Source: Lachnospiraceae bacterium
GTDB taxonomy: Bacteria; Bacillota; Clostridia; Lachnospirales; Lachnospiraceae
Direction of reading: 5' to 3'
NCBI GenBank assembly: GCA_021203305.1
Contig: JAJQBK010000012.1
Coordinates: 1 to 36,569 of the forward strand
DNA length: 36,569 nt
Shown: piece by piece, positions 23,260 to 32,392 of the stretch
Layout of the letters: each line of letters opens with the position of its first letter
Position numbering within the stretch: position 1 is the stretch's first letter
Notes under the pieces: model-generated
The model's database searches: none
Seen by the model: only the letters and a program-made list of their open reading frames with translations
What the model was told of the DNA's origin: nothing
Made by a program: the position numbers and the translations under genes

Positions 23260-25185
23260 ATGTCACTTAGAACTACAATCCGCAAATACAGGGAGAAACC
23301 CTGGGATCAGAAATATTTAAAACAGTGGGGCTTCCAGAAGACCTATAATCAGTGGCTGGAAGAACAGGTGAAGGAGCTGGGGAATCCCGAACCGGAGGAA
23401 GTGTCGGTGGAAATTGTTTTGCTGACGGAAGGGGAGGGCAGGCTGTCCCTTTTCGCCGGCGCTGTGATAAATTCATACATGGCGTCTCATCCGGAGACAA
23501 TGCTTCTTTACGGGGATGAGGACGTGGAGCTGTCCGAAAATGTGTATGGCAATCCTTGGCTTAAGCCGGACTGGTCGCCGGATACCTTTCTGGATCATGA
23601 TTATCTGGGGGCCGTTGTGGCGGTTCGCAAAAGCTTCTATGACCGGGCAACGGCAGCAGGATTCCAAAAGCCGGGACTGACCGGAACAGAGGAAAAACCG
23701 GGCATAACAGAAGAAGGAAACCAATTTTTCAGGGGGCAGACTGTGGAAAAGAACGCCGGGTATCCGACCCGGATGGAACTTCTGGCTGCGGCGGGAGGCT
23801 TTGCTCCTGATTGCAGATCCATAACTCATCTGCCCTGCGTTTTATTTCATCGGAAAGAAGACTGGCAGCCCTGTGCGAAGGAGCATAAACCGGTGGAAAT
23901 TCCGGATTTGTCCGGGGAGCTGGTGTCGATTATCATTCCTTCCAGAGATCATTATGAGATCCTGAGCCGCTGTCTGGATTCTGTGCCGCCTACGGTCAAA
24001 GGGATTCCTTATGAAATTATTGTGGTGGACAATGGCAGCGGTCCGGAGACCAGAGAGAAGGTGGAAAGGAAGCTGGAGAAGCTTTTATCAGAATCGGAAG
24101 CCTCCGGCTCCATGCTCCAAAATACGTCTTATATTTATGAGCAGAAGACCTTTAATTTTTCCAATATGTGCAATACCGGCGTTGCTTCCGCGAAAGGAAA
24201 TCTGCTGCTGTTTTTAAATGATGACGCCGAGGCGATTGAGCCCGGCTGGCTGGAGACCATGGCGGTAAAAGGGCTTTCCGACTGGGCCGGAGCCGTGGGA
24301 GCCAAACTGCTTTATCCCGGAGGGGATCAGATTCAGCACGCGGGCATTACCAATATTATCATCGGGCCCATGCACAAGCTTCAGTTCCTCTCCGACAGCG
24401 GGGAATATTATGACGACAGAAACCATGGCGTCCGCAATATGCTGGCTGTGACCGGCGCCTGCCTTTTGATAAGGTCGGACCGCTTTCGGGAAATCGGCGG
24501 CTTCGAGGAAAGTCTGCGAGTGGCCTTCAACGATGTGGACATCTGCTATTCCCTTTATGATAAAGGCTACCACAATATCAATTGCAATGACGTCCGGCTG
24601 TACCATCATGAATCCTTAAGCCGCGGAAAAGAGGAATCTGAGGAGGACCAGCGCCGCCTGACACGGGAGCGGAATATTTTGAGCGCCCGCCATCCCGGGC
24701 TGGAGGGGCGGGATCCCTATTACAATCCGGGACTGAACTGCCGTCTGCTGGATACCAGTGTGCATCCGGCATGGGAGGATGGAATCATCCTGAAGGATGT
24801 GAGGAACAGGGAGTCCTGTCAGATACCGGAAAACGCAAGGACCGACGCCTGCCTGCGCTGCGTCTTTGAACTGCATACCACCCGGCAGATGCAGGGCTGG
24901 ATTGTGGTGCTCGGCAGCGATAACGCCTGCTTTGACAAGGCGGTTTTGCTGCAACCTGTGTCCGAGCCGGATAAAATATATAAGGTGGAGTACACTGACC
25001 AGTACCGCGTGGATCTGGAGCGTAACATGCCGGATCAGAAAAATGTGGGGTTGTCCGGCTTTGCTTTTGAATTTGACCAGCACCTCCCGGCGGGGGAATA
25101 CCGTTTGGGGGCGATTGCCAGGGACCGGCTTTCCAGACTCTGCCTGGTGAACTGGGTGGGGCATACCTTTGAGGTTGGAAGATAA
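23260..25185 (+). CDS. Two-domain family 2 glycosyltransferase
   Basis: 641 residues. The N-terminal ~200 residues resemble a GT-A domain with YGDEDVEL and NPWLKPDWSPDTFLDHDYLGA, a pattern of the tandem GT2 proteins acting on surface rhamnan or O-antigen. The second GT2 domain (~220-460) is complete: VSIIIPSRDHYEILSRCLDSV, VVDNGSG, FLNDDAEAIEPGWLE, FNDVDICYSLYDKGY, YHHESLSRG. A C-terminal beta-rich domain (~520-641) follows. No membrane segment. It likely adds sugars to an envelope polymer; the donor is unknown. No other polysaccharide genes adjoin, so the transporter neighbour does not identify the product. Confidence 0.88.
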   Translation: MSLRTTIRKYREKPWDQKYLKQWGFQKTYNQWLEEQVKELGNPEPEEVSVEIVLLTEGEGRLSLFAGAVINSYMASHPETMLLYGDEDVELSENVYGNPWLKPDWSPDTFLDHDYLGAVVAVRKSFYDRATAAGFQKPGLTGTEEKPGITEEGNQFFRGQTVEKNAGYPTRMELLAAAGGFAPDCRSITHLPCVLFHRKEDWQPCAKEHKPVEIPDLSGELVSIIIPSRDHYEILSRCLDSVPPTVKGIPYEIIVVDNGSGPETREKVERKLEKLLSESEASGSMLQNTSYIYEQKTFNFSNMCNTGVASAKGNLLLFLNDDAEAIEPGWLETMAVKGLSDWAGAVGAKLLYPGGDQIQHAGITNIIIGPMHKLQFLSDSGEYYDDRNHGVRNMLAVTGACLLIRSDRFREIGGFEESLRVAFNDVDICYSLYDKGYHNINCNDVRLYHHESLSRGKEESEEDQRRLTRERNILSARHPGLEGRDPYYNPGLNCRLLDTSVHPAWEDGIILKDVRNRESCQIPENARTDACLRCVFELHTTRQMQGWIVVLGSDNACFDKAVLLQPVSEPDKIYKVEYTDQYRVDLERNMPDQKNVGLSGFAFEFDQHLPAGEYRLGAIARDRLSRLCLVNWVGHTFEVGR

Positions 25186-25274
25186 CGGCAGAGCTGCCGG
25201 CTGCAAAAATGACCGGAAAGAGCGGAAGCCGGGCAAGCGCACAGGCTATGAATATAAGGAAAAGTGAGAGTTTG

Positions 25275-27026
25275 ATGGAAGCGGAAACAACGATACAGGA
25301 AATTCATGCCCGGCCCGGCCAGCGGATTCTGGTTGTGAGTGACGTCCACGGACATATGGACAACCTGTTTCAGCTTTTGAAAAAACTGAATTACACACGT
25401 AACGACCTTTTGGCGATCATCGGTGACCTGGTAGACAAGGGACCGGACAGTCTGCGGACCTTGCGCTACATTATGGAGCTTTCCGAGCGGGGAAATGTGT
25501 ATGTGTCCATGGGAAATGTGGACCTGCATCGATATTCTGTTCTGACTGATGTGTCAGAGGAGGCGGATCGAAATTTTCTGAGTCATGCCGGATGGGTGAA
25601 GGATTACTGGAGCGGTGGGCTGATTCCGGATATGCTCTCGGAATTGGGGATTGACATAAAGCACCTGACGGAAGAAAACGCGGGCGAGACCCTTGCGAAG
25701 CTGAACGTGCATTTTCAGAAGGAAATCGCTTTTCTGGGCGGACTTCCCACAATTCTTACCATGGGGAAGTATATTTTTGTGCATGGGGGCATTCCCACTG
25801 AAAATCCGGATGAGCTTGCGGGGACGGCTGCCCTGCCGTTACTGAAAAATGACGATTACCTGAACAAAGGATGCAGCTTCGCAGATCATATTGTGGTGGT
25901 TGGGCACATGCCGGTCTGCCTGTACCGGCATGGGAAAGATGACCTGTCGCCGATTTTTCTGAAGGAACGGGGAATTATCAGTATCGACGGCGGCTGCGGG
26001 GTGAAAAGGCACGGACAGCTGAACGCCCTGGTGATTCCGGACCGGAATTCGGATATGGAAGAGATCAGATGGGATTTTTGTGATGAATTTCCGGCGGTGC
26101 GGGCGATGGAGGAGCAGGAAGAACAGCCCGGCATGATTCAGATTCAGTATTTTGACAGTGAGGTGGAGGTACTGAATTCTGAAGAGGATGTCATGTGCGT
26201 TGGAAATGAACCTCAGCAGGAGACGGATATCCGATATGGCACGCATATCACGCAGGAGCCGCTGCTGCAGTTAAAAAACATCGGCACTGGTCAGGAATTT
26301 ACCGCCCCGGCGTCATTTCTGTGGGAATATCAGGGCGTAAAGCACTGCAGCGATTACTGTGATGAGCGGCTTTTGGTTCATCCGGGGGATGAATTGCACA
26401 TCCTTGCTTATACCTCAAACGGCGTTCTGGCAAAGAAAAAAGGCCGGATGGGTTGGTATTATGGCGCATACGAAGAGCTGGACAGGAAGCTGCAGCGGAT
26501 GGAGGGCGCACCCGCACAGAGCGAGGCTGCCAGACGCAAACGGGAGGTGGATACTTATTCCCTGCTGGATCAACTGGGCATCCGTTATGAGAGAATCGAC
26601 CACCGGGAGGTTCGCACCATGGCGCTCTGCGCTGCCGTGGATGAAGCGCTGGATGCGGTCATCTGCAAGAATCTGTTCCTCTGCAACCGGCAAAAGACCC
26701 ACTTCTATCTGCTGATGCTGCCCGGCGACAAGCATTTTCTCACCAAAGAGCTGTCCGGCCAGATTGGCAGCAGCCGGTTGTCTTTTGCCTCTTCTCAATA
26801 TATGGAAGAATACCTGCATATCGCTCCCGGCTCTGTCAGTGTCATGGGCCTGATGAACGACAGAGAAAACCGGGTGCAGCTTCTCATTGACAGGGAGGTG
26901 CTGGAAGGAGAATATTTTGGCTGCCACCCCTGCGTCAACACCTCCAGTATCCGAATGAAAATGCGCGACCTGATTGAGGTTTTCCTGCCGGCGGTGGGGC
27001 ATGAGCCGGTGTATGTGGAGCTATAG
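25275..27026 (+). CDS. Fusion: metallophosphatase + ProX/YbaK tRNA-editing domain
   Basis: 583 residues from the ATG at 25275; in-frame ATGs at 25209 and 25251 are possible but have no better ribosome site. N-terminal calcineurin-like phosphatase (~16-260): VVSDVHGHMDN, GDLVDKGPDS, GNVDLH, VHGGIP, VVGHMPV. A middle region (~285-405) ends in an SH3-like segment (VHPGDELHILAYTSNG...GWYYG). The C-terminal domain (~427-583) matches ProX/PrdX, the prolyl-tRNA-synthetase-associated YbaK fold: YSLLDQLGIRYERIDH, VRTMALCAAVDEALDAVICKNLFLCNRQKTHFYLLMLPG, GSVSVMGLMND, CHPCVNTSSIRM. ProX proteins deacylate Ala-tRNA(Pro). The frame is open throughout, so the join is not a frameshift. Partner of the phosphatase half is unknown. 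Confidence 0.85.
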   Translation: MEAETTIQEIHARPGQRILVVSDVHGHMDNLFQLLKKLNYTRNDLLAIIGDLVDKGPDSLRTLRYIMELSERGNVYVSMGNVDLHRYSVLTDVSEEADRNFLSHAGWVKDYWSGGLIPDMLSELGIDIKHLTEENAGETLAKLNVHFQKEIAFLGGLPTILTMGKYIFVHGGIPTENPDELAGTAALPLLKNDDYLNKGCSFADHIVVVGHMPVCLYRHGKDDLSPIFLKERGIISIDGGCGVKRHGQLNALVIPDRNSDMEEIRWDFCDEFPAVRAMEEQEEQPGMIQIQYFDSEVEVLNSEEDVMCVGNEPQQETDIRYGTHITQEPLLQLKNIGTGQEFTAPASFLWEYQGVKHCSDYCDERLLVHPGDELHILAYTSNGVLAKKKGRMGWYYGAYEELDRKLQRMEGAPAQSEAARRKREVDTYSLLDQLGIRYERIDHREVRTMALCAAVDEALDAVICKNLFLCNRQKTHFYLLMLPGDKHFLTKELSGQIGSSRLSFASSQYMEEYLHIAPGSVSVMGLMNDRENRVQLLIDREVLEGEYFGCHPCVNTSSIRMKMRDLIEVFLPAVGHEPVYVEL

Positions 27027-27106
27027 CTTTTTCTCGTAAGCTTCCAGCTGATGAAATATTCCGGCAATTTTTACATTTGTCAAATTCTTTGAAAAGATTA
27101 CAACAC

Positions 27107-27141
27107 AAAACAGGCATGACCATAAAAATCATGCCTGTTTT
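27107..27141. terminator. Bidirectional terminator
   Basis: Perfect 13-base arms (AAAACAGGCATGA 27107-27119; complement 27129-27141), loop 9, T-runs on both strands. It ends both the plus-strand operon closing at 27026 and the minus-strand rubrerythrin. Confidence 0.9.
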
Positions 27142-27182
27142 CTGAGATATATCTTTAAAATTGGAGGGATTATTTTTGCTTT

Positions 27183-27767
27183 TTACCCGAAATACCTCTT
27201 CAACAGCCCTTCCAGCGCCTTGCCGTGTCTTGCCTCATCGCGGGCCATCTCATGAACAGTGTCGTGAATCGCATCCAGATTGTTCTTCTTGGCGCACTTG
27301 GCCAGCTCCACCTTTCCGGCGGTGGCGCCGTACTCGCATTCCACTCTCCAGGCCAGATTCGCCTTGGTGGAGCTCTTCATATTGGGCTCCAGGTCCTCGC
27401 CCAGAAGCTCCGCGAACTTGGAGGCGTGCTCGGCTTCCTCATAGGCCGCCTTCTCCCAGTAAAGGCCGATCTCCGGATAACCCTCGCGGTGCGCGATGCG
27501 GGCCATGCACAGATACATGCCGACCTCAGAGCACTCACCCTCAAAATTCGCTTTCAGCTGGTCAAAGATGTATTTCTTGTCCTCTTCACTGATGTCGGGA
27601 TTATTCTTCACAGTCTTGTCATAGATGCCGTACTCATGCTCCGCGGCAAGAGTCATTTCGCCCTCAACGGCCTTGAACTTGTCCGGGCCGACATGGCACA
27701 CCGGGCACTCAGCGGGAGGGTTGTCTCCCTCGTAAACATAACCACATACCTGGCATACATACTTCAT
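27183..27767 (-). CDS. rbr: Rubrerythrin with N-terminal rubredoxin (reverse rubrerythrin)
   Basis: 194 residues. N-terminal rubredoxin domain with YVCQVCGYVYEG and ECPVCHVG (four cysteines, one iron), then a ferritin-like di-iron domain with glutamates in EGECSEVGMY, EEAEHASKF, VECEYGA and HEMARDEARHG. This order (rubredoxin first) is that of reverse rubrerythrins, NADH-dependent peroxide reductases of anaerobes. It lies 54 bases downstream of the Fur-family gene, probably in one transcript, and so likely peroxide-controlled. Confidence 0.95.
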   Translation of the reverse strand: MKYVCQVCGYVYEGDNPPAECPVCHVGPDKFKAVEGEMTLAAEHEYGIYDKTVKNNPDISEEDKKYIFDQLKANFEGECSEVGMYLCMARIAHREGYPEIGLYWEKAAYEEAEHASKFAELLGEDLEPNMKSSTKANLAWRVECEYGATAGKVELAKCAKKNNLDAIHDTVHEMARDEARHGKALEGLLKRYFG

Positions 27768-27821
27768 AATAAAATCCTTTCCTTTCCATAAAAATAATAA
27801 GAGTAATAAGTGGGACAGTTC

Positions 27822-28211
27822 CTAATGTGTTTTCAGACAGGCAGGACAGGTGCCGTAAAACAGGATCGCCTGCCCGGTGACAACACCGTCATAATTACTA
27901 TTTGCCTCAGACAATAACCGCGGTGCCTCCATCCGGATATCCTGAACACAGCCGCACTTTGTACACACGATGTGATAGTGCTCTGATGTGTCCGCGTCGA
28001 AATGATCTACGCCGTCCCCTACGTTGATCCGCTGTATCTCGCCCAGTTCGGTCAGCAGGGAGAGATTGCGGTAGACCGTTCCCAGGCTGATATTGGGGAA
28101 CTGGTCCCGGACGTGCATGTAGACCGTATCTGCGGTTGGATGATCCTTTCTGGTCATCAGGAAGCTTTTGATGCATTCCCGCTGCCGGCTGTGCTTCACT
28201 GTCATTGTCAT
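27822..28211 (-). CDS. perR: Fur family regulator, PerR-like
   Basis: 129 residues. Winged helix with HPTADTVYMHVRDQFPNISLGTVYRNLSLL, hinge with DHFDADTSEHYHIVCTKCGCVQDI (metal histidines and first CxxC) and CPAC near the C-terminus (second CxxC) for structural zinc. The Asp104-type metal ligand common to PerR is plausible in HFDADTSEHYH. With rubrerythrin downstream a PerR role is likelier than Fur or Zur, but sequence alone does not settle it. Promoter with hexamer repeats upstream suggests autoregulation. Confidence 0.88.
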   Translation of the reverse strand: MTMTVKHSRQRECIKSFLMTRKDHPTADTVYMHVRDQFPNISLGTVYRNLSLLTELGEIQRINVGDGVDHFDADTSEHYHIVCTKCGCVQDIRMEAPRLLSEANSNYDGVVTGQAILFYGTCPACLKTH

Positions 28212-28215
28212 TTCC

Positions 28216-28267
28216 TCAATAATAGTAATCGTTATCGTTATTATAACAGGAATTACAGACTTGTCAA
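28216..28267 (-). promoter_or_regulatory. perR promoter with Fur/PerR-type hexamer array
   Basis: On the minus strand TTGACA (28262-28267), 16 bases, TATAAT (28240-28245). Directly downstream, over the start site, lies a run of NATWAN-type hexamers (TAATAA CGATAA CGATTA CTATTA), the pattern of Fur-superfamily boxes. Confidence 0.65.
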
Positions 28268-28306
28268 TAACTTTATTCTTTTTTTATATATTTCACGTAA
28301 TTTTTT

Positions 28307-28335
28307 TTGTCAAAGACAGTGAATCATGGTAAAAT
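28307..28335 (+). promoter_or_regulatory. Promoter of kinase-regulator operon
   Basis: TTGTCA (28307-28312), 17 bases, TAAAAT (28330-28335). The ~110-base leader holds a small hairpin (GTCCCT...AGGGAC). Confidence 0.6.
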
Positions 28336-28453
28336 ACCCACGAAGGGGTTAGTACGTTGTCCCTGTTCATGGGGATAGGGACGGAACCGCACCTGGCGGA
28401 CTTAAGAAGGCCCATTGAAATATATTTTCTCCATTGGTGAGGTTGGCAATTCT

Positions 28454-29626
28454 ATGAAACTGAAAACGCGAATTCTTGTGACACTGGTGGTGATTGTGGC
28501 CGTGCCTCTGATCCTGATATCTGTCACATTCCTTCTGGTCGGCGGATATTTTCTGAGGAGAAATATTGTCGATGTGCGTCAGGAGATTTCTACAGAGATA
28601 GAGTATGAGGATGACGGAACCGTTGTCCTGATGCCGGATATGCTGGAGAGTTACAGGCAGCTGGTATCCTTCGGGTTCCTGAGATCCATGTTTATTTCCA
28701 TGGTTATTATCCTGATTCTGACCAGCGTTATCTATTCCTGGTGGATTTACAAGGGGGTGCTGAAGCCTGTCGATGAGCTGAATAACGCCATGCAGGAGAT
28801 CAAGGACGGCAACTTTGAATACCGCCTGGAGACTCTGGGCAAAGGCGAGATCGGCGACCTTTACCGCAATTACGAGGACATGCGTCTGCGCCTGAAGGAG
28901 AACTCCGAGGAGAAGCTCCAGAATGAAAAGCAGAATAAGGAGCTGATCAGCAATATTTCCCACGATCTGAAAACCCCCATCACCTCTATTAAGGGCTATG
29001 TGGAAGGGATCATGGACGGAGTGGCGGATACGCCGGAGAAGCTCGACCGTTATGTCCACATTATATATAATAAGGCCGTTGACATGGACAGGCTGATCAA
29101 TGAGCTGACCATGTACTCCAGTGTGGATAATAACCGCATCCCCTATCATTTCCTGAAAATTGCCGTGCGGGAGTATTTTACAGACTGCATCGAAGAAATC
29201 GGAATGGATCTGGAGAGCCAGAATTTCACATTAAATTATGAAAATCTGGTTGCGGACGATACCATGGTCATCGCGGACCCTGAGCAGATCAAGCGTGTGG
29301 TCAATAATATCGTCAGCAACAGTGTCAAATATATGGATAAGCCTCACGGGGAGATCAGCATCCGCATTCTGGACGAGGTGGACTCCATCCGGGTGGAGAT
29401 TGAGGATAACGGCAAGGGCATCGCCCAGAAGGATCTGCAGAATATTTTTGACAGGTTCTACCGGGCGGATTCTTCCAGGAATTCCAGCACCGGCGGCAGC
29501 GGGCTGGGGCTTTCTATTGTGAAGAAGATTATACAGGATCATGGCGGATACATATGGGCCACCAGCAAGGAGGGGGAAGGAACCTGTATGCACTTTGTAT
29601 TAAGAAAATATACGGGGCAGGCCTAA
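28454..29626 (+). CDS. Sensor histidine kinase
   Basis: 390 residues. Membrane segments ~8-34 and ~77-99 with a short (~40-residue) outside loop, so the signal is probably sensed in or near the membrane. HAMP ~100-152, HisKA with His170 (SNISHDLKTPITSIKGY), HATPase with NNIVSNSVKY, DNGKGI, GGSGLGLSIV. ATG at 28454 is preceded by GTGAGG; a TTG 39 bases upstream is less likely. The kinase gene comes before the regulator. The short loop resembles envelope-stress kinases. Confidence 0.93.
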   Translation: MKLKTRILVTLVVIVAVPLILISVTFLLVGGYFLRRNIVDVRQEISTEIEYEDDGTVVLMPDMLESYRQLVSFGFLRSMFISMVIILILTSVIYSWWIYKGVLKPVDELNNAMQEIKDGNFEYRLETLGKGEIGDLYRNYEDMRLRLKENSEEKLQNEKQNKELISNISHDLKTPITSIKGYVEGIMDGVADTPEKLDRYVHIIYNKAVDMDRLINELTMYSSVDNNRIPYHFLKIAVREYFTDCIEEIGMDLESQNFTLNYENLVADDTMVIADPEQIKRVVNNIVSNSVKYMDKPHGEISIRILDEVDSIRVEIEDNGKGIAQKDLQNIFDRFYRADSSRNSSTGGSGLGLSIVKKIIQDHGGYIWATSKEGEGTCMHFVLRKYTGQA

Positions 29627-29663
29627 GACGGTACAGCGCCGGCCCGGCATAAGGAGGACGAAG

Positions 29664-30353
29664 ATGAGCAGAATTTTAATTATTGAGGATGAAGTGGAAA
29701 TCGCCGACCTGGAGAAGGATTATCTGGAGCTTTCCGGATTTGAGGTCGCCATCGCCAATGCCGGCGATACGGGACTTGACATGGCGTTAAAAGAGGATTT
29801 TGACCTGGTGGTGCTGGATCTGATGCTGCCCGGCATGGATGGCTTTGAGGTCTGCAAGAGCATCCGGGAAAAGAAAAATATCCCGATCCTGATGGTTTCC
29901 GCCAAGAAGGATGATATTGACAAGATCAGAGGGCTGGGCCTTGGCGCCGACGATTATATGACCAAGCCCTTCAGCCCCAGTGAGCTGGTGGCGAGAGTCA
30001 AGGCACACATGGCCAGATATGAGCGGCTGGTAGGTAGCCACAGCAAGGAAAATGACATCGTGGAGATCCGCGGCATCCGCATCGACAAGACGGCCCGCAG
30101 GGTTTATGTGGACGGGGTGGAAAAGGTCTTCACCTCCAAGGAATTTGATCTGCTGACATTTTTGGCTGAGAATCCCAATCATGTATACACTAAGGAGGAG
30201 CTTTTCCGGGAAATCTGGAATATGGAGTCTGTAGGAGACATTGCCACCGTAACAGTCCATATCAAAAAAATCCGGGAAAAAATTGAGTATGATACCGCGA
30301 AGCCTCAGTATATTGAGACAATCTGGGGAGTTGGCTACCGCTTCAAGATCTAA
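29664..30353 (+). CDS. OmpR-type response regulator
   Basis: 229 residues. Receiver with EDE (8-10), Asp52 (DLVVLDLMLPGMDG), Lys in YMTKPF; winged helix ~130-229 ending TVHIKKIREKIE...WGVGYRFKI. Strong ribosome site AAGGAGG. Cognate to the kinase 37 bases upstream. Target genes are not evident; the palindromes after its stop are candidates for binding sites but not of the direct-repeat type. Confidence 0.95.
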   Translation: MSRILIIEDEVEIADLEKDYLELSGFEVAIANAGDTGLDMALKEDFDLVVLDLMLPGMDGFEVCKSIREKKNIPILMVSAKKDDIDKIRGLGLGADDYMTKPFSPSELVARVKAHMARYERLVGSHSKENDIVEIRGIRIDKTARRVYVDGVEKVFTSKEFDLLTFLAENPNHVYTKEELFREIWNMESVGDIATVTVHIKKIREKIEYDTAKPQYIETIWGVGYRFKI

Positions 30354-30369
30354 TGAGCAAAAATGAGGA

Positions 30370-30391
30370 AAATGCATGCGCGCATGCATTT
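30370..30391. repeat. 22-base perfect palindrome
   Basis: Arms AAATGCATGCG and complement with no spacer, 16 bases after the regulator stop. No T-run follows. May be an operator or a weak stem in RNA. Confidence 0.6.
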
Positions 30392-30408
30392 GACGAACGG
30401 TGAATTGG

Positions 30409-30431
30409 ATCGTGACGTATTTTGTCACGAT
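30409..30431. repeat. Inverted repeat ATCGTGAC-N7-GTCACGAT
   Basis: Perfect 8-base arms with a 7-base spacer, ending 8 bases before the start codon of the pseudouridine synthase. It would mask the translation start in RNA or bind a dimeric regulator in DNA. Confidence 0.55.
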
Positions 30432-30438
30432 ATAATGT

Positions 30439-31206
30439 ATGAGAACGAGGATTTTATACGAGGATGAGAGACTTCTGGTGATTTACAAGCCTGCCGGGCT
30501 GGCGACGGAGAGCGCCGGGGTGGCACAGGCGGATGTGGTTAGTGAGCTGAAGTTTTATCTGAGCCATGGCGCGGGTGTTCCCTGGCTGGGACTGGTTCAC
30601 AGGCTGGATCAGCCGGTGGAGGGTCTGCTGGCAGTTGCAAAGGACCCTGAAACCGCTTCCGTATTGAGCAGCCAGCTGCGGACGGGACAGTTGAAAAAGT
30701 CCTATCGCGCGGTTCTGTATCTGCCCAGAGGGACTGGACCGGAGCCGGGACTGGTGACGAAGCTGACAGATTTCATGGGAAAAGAGGGCGGCAGAGCCAG
30801 AATTGAAGCGGCTCCGATTTCGGGAGATATCTCTGGAATTGCAGAAAGAAAGGCGTCCGGTGGGAAATCCTCAGAAACGAAAGAGGCCATATTAACGTAC
30901 AAAATTCTGAAACGCCATGAAAATACCGCGCTTGCGGGAATTGAGCTGGAAACCGGACGCTTTCACCAGATCCGCTGCCAGATGGCTTTTCACGGAATGC
31001 CCCTTTTGGGCGACCAGAAATACGGAACTGCGGAGAGCTTGGAGGCGGGCCGTGCCATGGGTGTGAGAAATGTGGCTTTGTGCGCGGACAGTCTATGGTT
31101 GATTCATCCAAATACAGGAAAAGAACTGCGCTTCACCATAGAGCCTGAGAACGTGGCTTTCCGGGAATTTGCTGTTTCTGATGGAGGAAAGGCACAGATG
31201 CGTTAG
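30439..31206 (+). CDS. RluA-family pseudouridine synthase
   Basis: 255 residues. ILYEDERLLVIYKPAG at the start, catalytic Asp57 in HRLDQP (54-59), GRFHQIRCQMAFHGMPLLGDQKYG toward the end. The S4 domain found in RluD is absent, as in RluA/RluC-like short forms. It converts uridine to pseudouridine in rRNA or tRNA; the site is not predictable. The middle (~105-150) is an insertion with a variable linker. ATG at 30439 has no recognisable ribosome site and lies against a hairpin, unusual compared with its neighbours. Confidence 0.9.
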   Translation: MRTRILYEDERLLVIYKPAGLATESAGVAQADVVSELKFYLSHGAGVPWLGLVHRLDQPVEGLLAVAKDPETASVLSSQLRTGQLKKSYRAVLYLPRGTGPEPGLVTKLTDFMGKEGGRARIEAAPISGDISGIAERKASGGKSSETKEAILTYKILKRHENTALAGIELETGRFHQIRCQMAFHGMPLLGDQKYGTAESLEAGRAMGVRNVALCADSLWLIHPNTGKELRFTIEPENVAFREFAVSDGGKAQMR

Positions 31207-31355
31207 AAGTGGATTTGGGTTTCACAATGCGGGAGGCTCTGGGGAGCCAATTTCAGGAAACGCATTGATGTATCAATAATTTCCTTCTTTTTGCTGATAC
31301 TATGTCTGACGAATGAAGGCATATTTGCGGGTACGGACGGAAGGGCAGACACAGG

Positions 31356-32336
31356 ATGGGGCATGGCGCGGGGCGAAAGAAAAGATCGATAGGTACACTA
31401 TTGCTGATTACAGTAATAGTGTATTTTTTTCTTACCATCATCTGGAAATATTTTGGCCCGGTGATTTTGGCCTTTCTTTTTCTCATGGCTGTAAACCCGG
31501 CGCTGGACAGGCTGGGCCGCAGATGGCGGGTTCGGCGCGGCGCGGCGGCTTATCTGGTGCTTTTGATTATCATTGTGATTCTGACCTATGGCGTATGCTT
31601 CGCGTTGCTTCCCTGTCTTCGCTGCTGTGATTTTGGCTGGTGTGTCCGCCTCTGGAATCAGGAATATGTACAGAAAGCAATAGTCTGGCTGCGGGAAAAA
31701 GGCCTCGGAGATATGACAGAGGTGTCATTCGCGGCGGTAAGGTGGGTTGGAAGACTTTTGTTTTATTTTGGAGCCTTTGCCCTGTCGGCGTTTCTGATGG
31801 CGGGGCTGTATGACCGGATTGTGGAGGGATTGAGAGGGATTGCGGGCGGGAAGCTGGTTCTGGAGCTGTGCGGGGACGTGCTGAGCTATGGGAGAGCCTG
31901 GCTGAAAACCCAGGGGATCCTGATGCTGGTCATGACGGCCGTCCTCTGTCCGGCATTATGGCTGATTGGCATACCAGGTGGAATCTTCTGGGGACTGGCG
32001 GCGGGATTCCTGGACTTCCTCCCGGTTTTCGGTATTGGCAGTGTCATGATTCCTCTGGCGCTGTGGCAGCTTTTACAGAAAAACATGGCGGCGGCCATTG
32101 CCTGTGTTGTCCTGTATTTTGTCTGCTCTATTCTTCGGGAAACGCTGGAACCGAAGCTTCTGGGCGGCAGTTTGCGGCTTCCCGCTCTGGGAATGTGGAT
32201 GTCAGTGTTTGCGGGGTTGCAGCTGTTTGGCGCCAGCGGGATTTTTAAGGGACCGGTTGCCTATCTTTTAATCGACGCGGCCTTTCGCAGAGTGAGCGCG
32301 CCGGGGAAGGAGAGTGGCGCACAGGAAAATATATAA
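31356..32336 (+). CDS. AI-2E family transporter (permease)
   Basis: 326 residues, about 7-8 membrane segments: GTLLLITVIVYFFLTIIWKYFGPVILAFLFLMAVNPALDRL at the start, and a C-terminal GGIFWGLAAGFLDFLPVFGIGSVMIPLALW plus ETLEPKLLGGSLRLPALGMWMSVFAGLQLFGASGIFKGPV, the family signature. The family (PF01594) includes YtvI of spore formers and sodium/proton transporters; autoinducer export is not established for most. No partner gene. Ribosome site GGAAGGG. The preceding region 31207-31355 holds a small hairpin (GGCTC-TGGG-GAGCC) and no clear gene. Confidence 0.9.
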   Translation: MGHGAGRKKRSIGTLLLITVIVYFFLTIIWKYFGPVILAFLFLMAVNPALDRLGRRWRVRRGAAAYLVLLIIIVILTYGVCFALLPCLRCCDFGWCVRLWNQEYVQKAIVWLREKGLGDMTEVSFAAVRWVGRLLFYFGAFALSAFLMAGLYDRIVEGLRGIAGGKLVLELCGDVLSYGRAWLKTQGILMLVMTAVLCPALWLIGIPGGIFWGLAAGFLDFLPVFGIGSVMIPLALWQLLQKNMAAAIACVVLYFVCSILRETLEPKLLGGSLRLPALGMWMSVFAGLQLFGASGIFKGPVAYLLIDAAFRRVSAPGKESGAQENI

Positions 32337-32392
32337 ACCGCCCTGTCTGGCAGAAATCAAATGACATATATCGTAACTGTGATAAAAAGTGC

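Noticed and set aside
30431-30436. TATAAT box before the RluA-type gene
   Set aside because: It is 2 bases from the ATG, so transcripts would start after the start codon, and no -35 lies at a suitable distance.
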